A stretch of DNA of 64,000 bases, taken from contig NC_031770.1 in assembly GCF_001522545.3 (NCBI RefSeq), positions 21,900,163-21,964,162 of the forward strand, written 5' to 3'. Source of the DNA: Parus major. Its lineage: Eukaryota > Chordata > Aves > Passeriformes > Paridae. The position numbers were made by a program, and so were the translations under genes. The stretch's first letter is position 1; each line of letters starts with the position of its first letter. The notes below the pieces were generated by a model. That model was not told where the DNA came from. It searched no databases and was given only the letters and a program-made list of their open reading frames with translations. This document shows, piece after piece, positions 57,201-64,000 of the stretch.

Positions 57201-60200
57201 CACTACATCTTGCAAAATAGGTAAAAACCTCTTCCCTATAAACCATAAATTTGTAGCTCAAGATTGTTTTCATGCAGAGGAAATAGTGTTTACGGATTGG
57301 AGCATAAAACTATGCCAGCAGTTTTTCCTCTGTTTTATTGCAGTTTTTTAGCATCAACTGCATAATAACTTATGCACAAACTAATGATCTTTATGCAGAC
57401 AGAATTTCAACTTATAGTAACATTTATCTAAACTATTTGGACTTGGTGTATAGAGGATTTTGCATTCATATTATGTTTCATATCCAAACCTTTAAAACAA
57501 GCAAAACCAGAACTTCAGTAACAATAGATCATTCATTTTAGATGCCAAAGTGTATATATAGTCATGTTTTCACATAGAACACCATTTATTACTGGCAATC
57601 TACATTACCTATTTTTAATCCAAAAAGCCCCAATGTATCAGGGCCCAATTTCAGCTTCCTATTGTTGTAAACAGACACGACATTTCAGTTTTTTCTGCTT
57701 CTTTTTTCAACCAGGTGCCATAAAAAACAGCCAACCACCAATTTCTTTTAAAGTCTCCCCACTACATGTAATTTAATGGATCCTTTTTAAGCTGCTGCTG
57801 CTGAAGCAAAACACATTTCTGCTGCTTCCTACCAATGTAAGTGCAAGGCCACGACTTTCAGTATTTATTTTGATTTACCTCAGGAGGTTTGAATTCTTCA
57901 ATCCCGCCTTCCATTTTCTGTTTAAGTGCACTGTTTACTTGCTTAGCATTTTGAACCTTGGTCAAAAACAACAAAGTTAATCAGCTCCACAAAGAAAGTT
58001 GGTCACTTTACACATTTATCTTCACTAGGATTGCCACAAGTGTACCTCCTAAGTTAGAAAGAGAAATATTATGGTTTAAGGCTTCACTACTTTTAACTGT
58101 TTCAAAAAACTTAAAAAAACCAAAACAAAACACATCACAGTTTACTATGGAGAAAAAAAATTAAGCCAGTCTTTCAAAAGAACAGTTTGTCTGAAAGAAT
58201 ATTAAAAGCTGCTTATAACAAGTAATTGTTATAAGGATGCATAGGTTCTTGAAGAATTAAGAATACCCTAGACACAAAACTTCATTCTTAGAGATGTGAG
58301 ATGTATTGTATATATTAATTCATTAATTTCTTCCTTCTAAAAAAAATAAATTCATGAGATGTTTCCAGTTAGTTCCTTCTGACAGATGCTTTTTATTGAC
58401 CTGAGATCATTCTGATTTTCTTTAAGGGGAATTATTAAAATGATTTTAAATATTTCTTAGTTTATAAAAAGGATAAACCTTCAAAATTGTACATATACAT
58501 GTCTATGAACCACTTAAATCTGACATTGATGCACATAAGGTAACAGGTAAGAAAATAGTTTTGCATACTATGGTGCACAGCTATTACAAGGGTTCTTAAG
58601 ACACAAAAGCAGACAACTCAGTGGGAGATTCCAAAGGCTGCATTCCTGCAAGAAAAAAAAAAAAAAAAAAAGAGAGAACCCCTGCCTCACTTGTGTAGCT
58701 CACCTACACTTTGGCTAAAGAGTGAAACCCACCTATGCTATTTAGCCCCAGACTGCTGCTGTGACAGAAAGAAGCTTATTTCTCCTGTAAAAGAACATAA
58801 GGGAGCAAAAACCCCATGAAAAAATTCTTTATTCACTCCGTGATTTTGCCACATGGCAGCTTTATAAGGAGGCAAAAATTCCAGAAGATAAGCCTTGACT
58901 CTGCAGCCCCATCGCTCCTAGAAAGCAAGCATGCACATAACTACTGAGAAGCTGAATAATTACATGTTTCAACTTTAAATGCCAAAATTTAATTTCTTCA
59001 TGCAAAGGACGCAGGCAATTTTCCTCTTAAAGGTGGAGATTAAAAAGCTTTTCTAAATTTAATAAGAAGTAGAAAATGTATCAATTCAAACAGAGAAATA
59101 ACTAGGTCCATGATTTCCGCAAGCCTCCCATACTTTCACACTATGTGGGAAAGGGCATCCAGGAAACCAGCTACAATTTAAAGCGTAATAAATGTAACTT
59201 CCTCTGCTCCATTGGTCTCATTTTCACTTTTCAAACAAACACTTCTAACAAAGTAAAAAAAAAATTAAAATCAAATGTGACTTTTGATTTTTCCTGTCCC
59301 CAAATCTGTAGCACTATTTTAATGCTACCCTTTTTTTCATAAGTAAAAAGTCATCCTGCTTCATTTTATCCAAAAGAGCAGATGAATGTAAAAAACCAAA
59401 AACCGAAGAACAGCTACTGTCCAGCATTTCTGGTGATAACTGTGGAACAAAATGAGGAAGACTCACATTAAAGAAGTTTCAGAATCTTCACAGATAATCT
59501 TCAAAACCATTACAATCAGAACAATCTGAGATGAAATAAAAAAAAACCAAGACTAATAACCCATGGTACCTGTCGCTTTAACGAGATTAGTTCCATATCC
59601 AGCTGTCTAAGAATTGTGTTGGCTGCATTGGGACTACAGGAAACAGCTATCACATCTTCCTGGGTCAGGTACATGCCTTTTGGTGGACGGCATTTGGAAC
59701 GCTGGGAATGGTGGCGATGCTGCAAGCTCTGATACTCTCTTCTACCCAGACCTATTTTGCTGGTCTGAACAGGCTGATCATTATTGCCCTTTAATTTACA
59801 AGAAATAAATCATTAAAGAATAACAGTATCTTGTGTACAACTTTACTAAAAATAATGAAGTATCAGATAGCATTGTAATGTCATATTTATGACAAAACTT
59901 AAGCTAACATCCTCCTTTACACATAATATCCAACTATGTCTCGCAGATGAGTTGATGGAACATGCCAGTCATCTGCTGGATAAGCCTGCATTAGTCTAAG
60001 AAAGCTCAGTTTTCAAAACTTTTTTTTAACACAGCCACAAATACAGTAAATGTTATGGAAATCCCAGTCTGAGTATTGTGAAAGGAGATACATAATATAC
60101 ACATATGTATCTTGTTTTTAAAACAAATAATCAGAGACTACACATTTCTGATCAGATATGAAGAATTTGGGCAAAGACTAAAGAAGAACTGCAAAGTCAA

Positions 60201-63200
60201 CCAGGCCAGGCAAGAATGCAAAATGACATTTTTCCCTGCTGTCAGCACTCTACAGTGTTTGGGGGGACAGGGAGGGGCTGACTTGAGACTTGGAAGAGAA
60301 AGTATGGACATGGCCCTGCAGTCATAGCATGAGCCTTTGTTATTTGCTTCTTTGGAAAGGAAAGGAATGGCAAAGAGGAAATGAAGTCTTTGTTTTGATA
60401 TGTTTGGACACCTAAACATTTCAGCTTTGTCTTCAGTTGGGATTGCTGCATAACTTCTCTACATGTATATGACTTGCTTAGAGCAACTGAGTAGCTTCCC
60501 TATAGCCCAGGAGCAGAGATACAAGAATTATTTTCTCTGCTAGGGTTTTCTAATTCAAAGCAATGCTTAGTACTAGAACAGAAAGAATTCAGTCTTTTCC
60601 CTACTTCAAGCAGCTCCCTACTGCTCGTCCCTGCTGGCATCCATGCCTGTTTAAGAGGAGGTGGTCATCTGATTACAGTGACTGCAAAACCAAATGCAGC
60701 AGCCATTATTAATATTATCATTATTATTATTTTCTGTAGTAGTAGTACAGAGCAGCAAACAGAGTCTTGTTTTAGTACACCTGACCTTGTGCCACATTCT
60801 CTTCCCCAGCTAATACAACATCTTATCCAGCTCACAGACTTCACAGAGGCCACTTAAGATGTCTGTTCTTCCTTGGAAAAATGATGTAGAGCCTTACAGT
60901 TTTGACATTTAAAAATTTCAAGGTTAAGTTCACTTCTGCCCTGTTTATACTTATTCGGGTTTTGGTTCTGCATTGCTCTTTTGGTATGAAATTGAAGTTC
61001 CTGTGTGTTCAATCTGGATTTAAAGTGAAAATATTCTCTCTCAATTTTTTCTTGCCAAGATAGAGAGTTTAGGTTATATTTGTTTTATCTGGTAACAGAA
61101 AGTTTCCATTGCTCTGTGTGTTCAAGCAGCCTACTCAGTTTATATTTTGCTTAGGAAGTGAAAGTATGCAAATCCTCCCAGAACTATTAGATGACAAAAT
61201 TATCTTGTGCAGATCCAAATAGCTCATCAGAAACTACAAACCTATTTGTCCTGTTCCTAGAAGTCTATCAATAAACTACTTGCATTCTGGACTGTATGTC
61301 ATGCTTCAAACTATAACCAAGTAAATTGAGCAAAACAGCTCATTTAGACACAGCTAAGGCCAGTCATTAGATTTCAGGGACATTGTTAGCACAACATAAA
61401 AGTAAAAAGGTACATTATCAGGCCATGTGATATTTCAAGTACTACAAAACATCCCCATGTTAAAAAAGCAATCTCAAACTCTTTCATTGAAAGGGATAAT
61501 TTTCCTTTTTTTTCTCCAAGGCCAGTAGATAAAGGGATACATTGAAGGTCACTGCAAAGCTCAGAACAGAAGCTAAGCTTATTGGTCTCTTACTCAATAT
61601 TATTTTTGTAAAAAGTGCATCCTAGACACCGCTTCACGGGAGTGCTGAAGTTTTGTATAACCTCTCCTCTCACTCTTGAGAAGCATGAACTGGCTGATTT
61701 AGGGGGATCACAAATGCTTAAAGTTGATCAAAGAAACAAACACAAACTTTGTGTTTTTCTTGTCTTGTTTATAGATAGCTTAATGTTTATAACAAGAACT
61801 CAAAAAACGCCTAAAAACTGAACATACCCTGAACACAGCAGTCATCGGTAAAGCTAAGTGCTCAATTAGGACAAAAATGTTTTTCCTCTACACTTATTAG
61901 CAGAAAGCATCTCAATAAAACCACATAATAGTTAAAATGCATCAACTCACTGTGGCTTTGAACAAACAACAAAGTTGTTCTTTGAAAAACATAATTTAAT
62001 TTTAAAATTCAAAGAAAACACTTTGATTCAAATAATTCACAACCAGTAAAACTGTAAACATACTGATAAGACTGAAGGAGGGCAAATACAATCTGTTTTA
62101 TCAGGTTGTGAGAGGATACATCTCTTATAAAAACTGAAGATCTCTCAGGACACAGTGGAGGTAATGAGACATTTCTGCATTTCTGGCATTTACAGCCAGA
62201 AAATGGCAAAAATATAGAATACTATTTTGTTTCAATGAGAAGTCATCAAGACCTTGACTATTTAAATGCCCTGGGAGTTCAGCAGGGTGACATCTAAACC
62301 TCCATACTACAATTCACTCTTCACAGTAACACATTCACTGAAAACAAACAAACTGACATTCACCATTAAGTTATCTGTTACCTCCTTTTTGGCTTCTTTT
62401 TTGGGATCATAATCGCTATCATTTCCATCCATTGGATGAGCTTCTTCTACATCATCATCGCTAAAGACAGATTATAAAAAAAGCTTGTCACTATTTTACT
62501 TTTTAAACCCAAATGTAAGTATGTACCAGGATAAGAGAGTTTATCTACTTGATTTTACCTATTCTGAGTAAATGGCATCTCAAAATTATTTGTAGTTTTC
62601 AAAAGATGGCTGTTACAAGCATGATTTCCTATATTAAATTCCAGTAATTATTAGGATAAACAAGCAATCCTAAATCATAGTTTCAAAGTTACTTTAAGCA
62701 ATGCTGGTACTGCTGCCAAGAATTTTGGTGTCACCTTCTTTCCAGTCAACCACTTATGCCAATGTGAACACTTACGTGGCCAACTATATACCAAGGCTAG
62801 AAATAACCTTCCATTTGCCCCATTAGTTTTAATAGAGCAATTTTCAAACCACTACAACAGGTGAATAAACCCTTGCTGAAATCTGTGGGGAGCATAGGAC
62901 ATATGATGGGAAAACACGGGACTGCTTTTTCACCAACGTGCTTAAAATCTAGCAGTTTAGGGGAGGGAAATGAAATCTACTGAATTAAATCAAAGAAAAA
63001 AGATTAAAAAGAGAACAGTCAATTCAGAGCCTAATCCAGTCATTCTGAAAATATAATTTCTGAATAAATTAATGCAAGAACAAACTTTCTAGTTCTTACC
63101 AAACCCCTCCAAACTGCTATATTAAAAGCAAACTAACTTTAGCTTGTAATTTTTCAGCAATAGAATCACTAAATAAGCATATGAACTTTAGATAAGTTAT

Positions 63201-64000
63201 TGAAAAAAACATATAATTAAAAATAACCCTTTTGCCCCAGTGATGCACTTTTCTATAGATACAAAATTACAACTTCCAATATAAACATAGATTATGTTAC
63301 TTACACATGCAACACATATCACCTTTTAAAAAGTGCAAGTTAATAATTAAGTATACCAAGCACAATAAAATTTTAATTTCATAGTAACTGTGAGAAACGT
63401 TATTCCTTTCTTTGCAAGACAACAAAACTACTCTGAGCTCTAATTCTCTCTGACTGATAGCACTTCTAAGTCTCCTAAAAAAAGATTTTATATAAAGTGT
63501 TATTATAAAATAATGCATAGGCTCTCTTACTGCTTCAGCTTCTTACAGTGGTTGAACTTTCAGTTTTAGTTCCATATTAATTAAAAAAATTCAAACAAAA
63601 AGGAATCCCAACCCTCCCACATACCCATAAAAACACTCTTCTGCACAGACAGTAATAGCCTTCAGGATTTAAATTTTTTTTTTTTTTTTTTTTTTACAAT
63701 TCTCCATTAAAACACTCCCATCTCCTATTACAACCCACACAGACTGGAGTGATAAAGTTCTTAAAGCACAGGTCCCGAACCCCTTGCTAGAATCAGAGAT
63801 ATCACAACAGGGGTCTCAAACCTGAAACACACGGCTCTCACTGAAACAATAGCTAGAAATTACTCCACGTCTCTACTTAGGAAAATTTCAGTCTCTGGTT
63901 ATCTACTTAAGAACACAAAACTCACCTGTCACCTTGATTATTTCTATTAGCTAGTTTACGAGCCTGACGATCCATCAAACTTGTCCTAGAGCGAGTTTTT
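50951..64000 (-). CDS. RCOR3: RCOR3, REST corepressor 3 (CoREST family), 3' part
   Basis: Seven exons, complement(join(50951..51295,51725..51966,57059..57116,57879..57956,59570..59788,62382..62460,63926..64000)), encode the last 364 residues. CoREST proteins scaffold the nuclear complex of LSD1/KDM1A and HDAC1/2. Seen in order: [19 protein letters not shown], an acidic segment ([19 protein letters not shown]), a basic stretch before [20 protein letters not shown], a coiled linker that binds LSD1 in this family, the SANT2 domain ([20 protein letters not shown] to [20 protein letters not shown]), and a Pro-rich tail ([20 protein letters not shown]) ending TESQSTLH. Splice sites are canonical and phases match. 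The Pro-rich tail and the TRAF5 neighbour favour RCOR3 over RCOR1. ELM2 and SANT1 lie beyond the right edge. Confidence 0.96.
51725..51966 (-). CDS. RCOR3: RCOR3 exon with most of SANT2
   Basis: Completes split Gly, then [40 protein letters not shown] and an acidic end STDEEDE. Donor gtgtgt is weaker than the gene's other donors; read-through meets a stop after six more codons. Confidence 0.95.
51967..57058 (-). other. RCOR3: RCOR3 intron, 5.1 kb
   Basis: Separates the two exons that encode SANT2. AT-rich. A 16-base direct repeat (ctaaaaacagtcagga at 55375-55390 and 55397-55412) was seen. No exon or RNA gene supported. Confidence 0.7.
57059..57116 (-). CDS. RCOR3: RCOR3 exon, start of SANT2
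   Basis: 19 codons plus one base: [19 protein letters not shown]. Acceptor tactag, donor gtatgt. Its 58-base length means skipping would shift the frame. Confidence 0.95.
57879..57956 (-). CDS. RCOR3: RCOR3 linker exon
   Basis: 26 codons, phase 0: [20 protein letters not shown] then EFKPPE. Part of the helical linker that contacts LSD1 in CoREST. Acceptor accaag, donor gtaaat. Confidence 0.95.
58653..58671. repeat. Poly(A) run
   Basis: 19 A in an RCOR3 intron, flanked by agagag. Confidence 0.9.
59570..59788 (-). CDS. RCOR3: RCOR3 exon between acidic region and linker
   Basis: 73 codons, phase 0: [20 protein letters not shown], then [38 protein letters not shown] and [11 protein letters not shown]. 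Acceptor ttaaag, donor gtacca. Confidence 0.96.
59789..62381 (-). other. RCOR3: RCOR3 intron, 2.6 kb
   Basis: No exon, repeat family or RNA gene recognised. Confidence 0.7.
62382..62460 (-). CDS. RCOR3: RCOR3 acidic exon
   Basis: Completes split Ser, then 26 codons: [20 protein letters not shown] then KEAKKE. Acceptor ctttag, donor gtaaca. Confidence 0.94.
62461..63925 (-). other. RCOR3: RCOR3 intron, 1.5 kb
   Basis: AT-rich, with a 22-base poly(T) run at 63674-63695. Nothing else supported. Confidence 0.7.
63674..63695. repeat. Poly(T) run
   Basis: 22 T in an RCOR3 intron. Confidence 0.9.
63926..64000 (-). CDS. RCOR3: RCOR3 exon truncated by right edge
   Basis: 24 codons plus two bases of Ser before donor gtgagt: [20 protein letters not shown] then NQGD. 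The 5' end of the exon is outside the window. Confidence 0.93.

Overview
The window is vertebrate nuclear DNA and most likely a bird. The grounds are reverse-oriented CR1 LINE 3' ends, compact GT-AG introns, and three spliced genes whose order and orientation match the RCOR3-TRAF5-RD3 block of human 1q32.3. The species cannot be named from this sequence. No prokaryotic, viral or CRISPR feature was seen.

Layout. On the plus strand, 1-8103 holds the last two coding exons of RD3, separated by a 7.7 kb intron. On the minus strand, 18387-21846 holds six coding exons of a 161-residue Lys/Ser-rich protein. Its CpG-island promoter lies at about 22.06-22.71 kb and contains a GC-rich minisatellite. Next on the minus strand is TRAF5, complete in coding sequence: ten coding exons at 25997-33128, 553 residues. 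A CpG island at about 44.95-45.94 kb, interrupted by a 318-base assembly gap, is the best candidate for the TRAF5 promoter. The minus-strand RCOR3 gene fills 50951-64000. Its last seven coding exons are present, and the 5' part with ELM2 and SANT1 lies beyond the right edge.

The three named genes do not form one pathway. RD3 controls retinal guanylate cyclase, TRAF5 is an adaptor for TNF-receptor signalling, and RCOR3 is a CoREST-family corepressor. They are linked by old synteny. The most interesting item is the Lys/Ser-rich gene. It sits where the human genome has the long non-coding RNA LINC00467 (formerly C1orf97), in the same orientation relative to TRAF5, yet here it has an intact, phase-consistent spliced reading frame. 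The rest of the window is intron and intergenic DNA with a few CR1 fragments, microsatellites and small inverted or tandem repeats.
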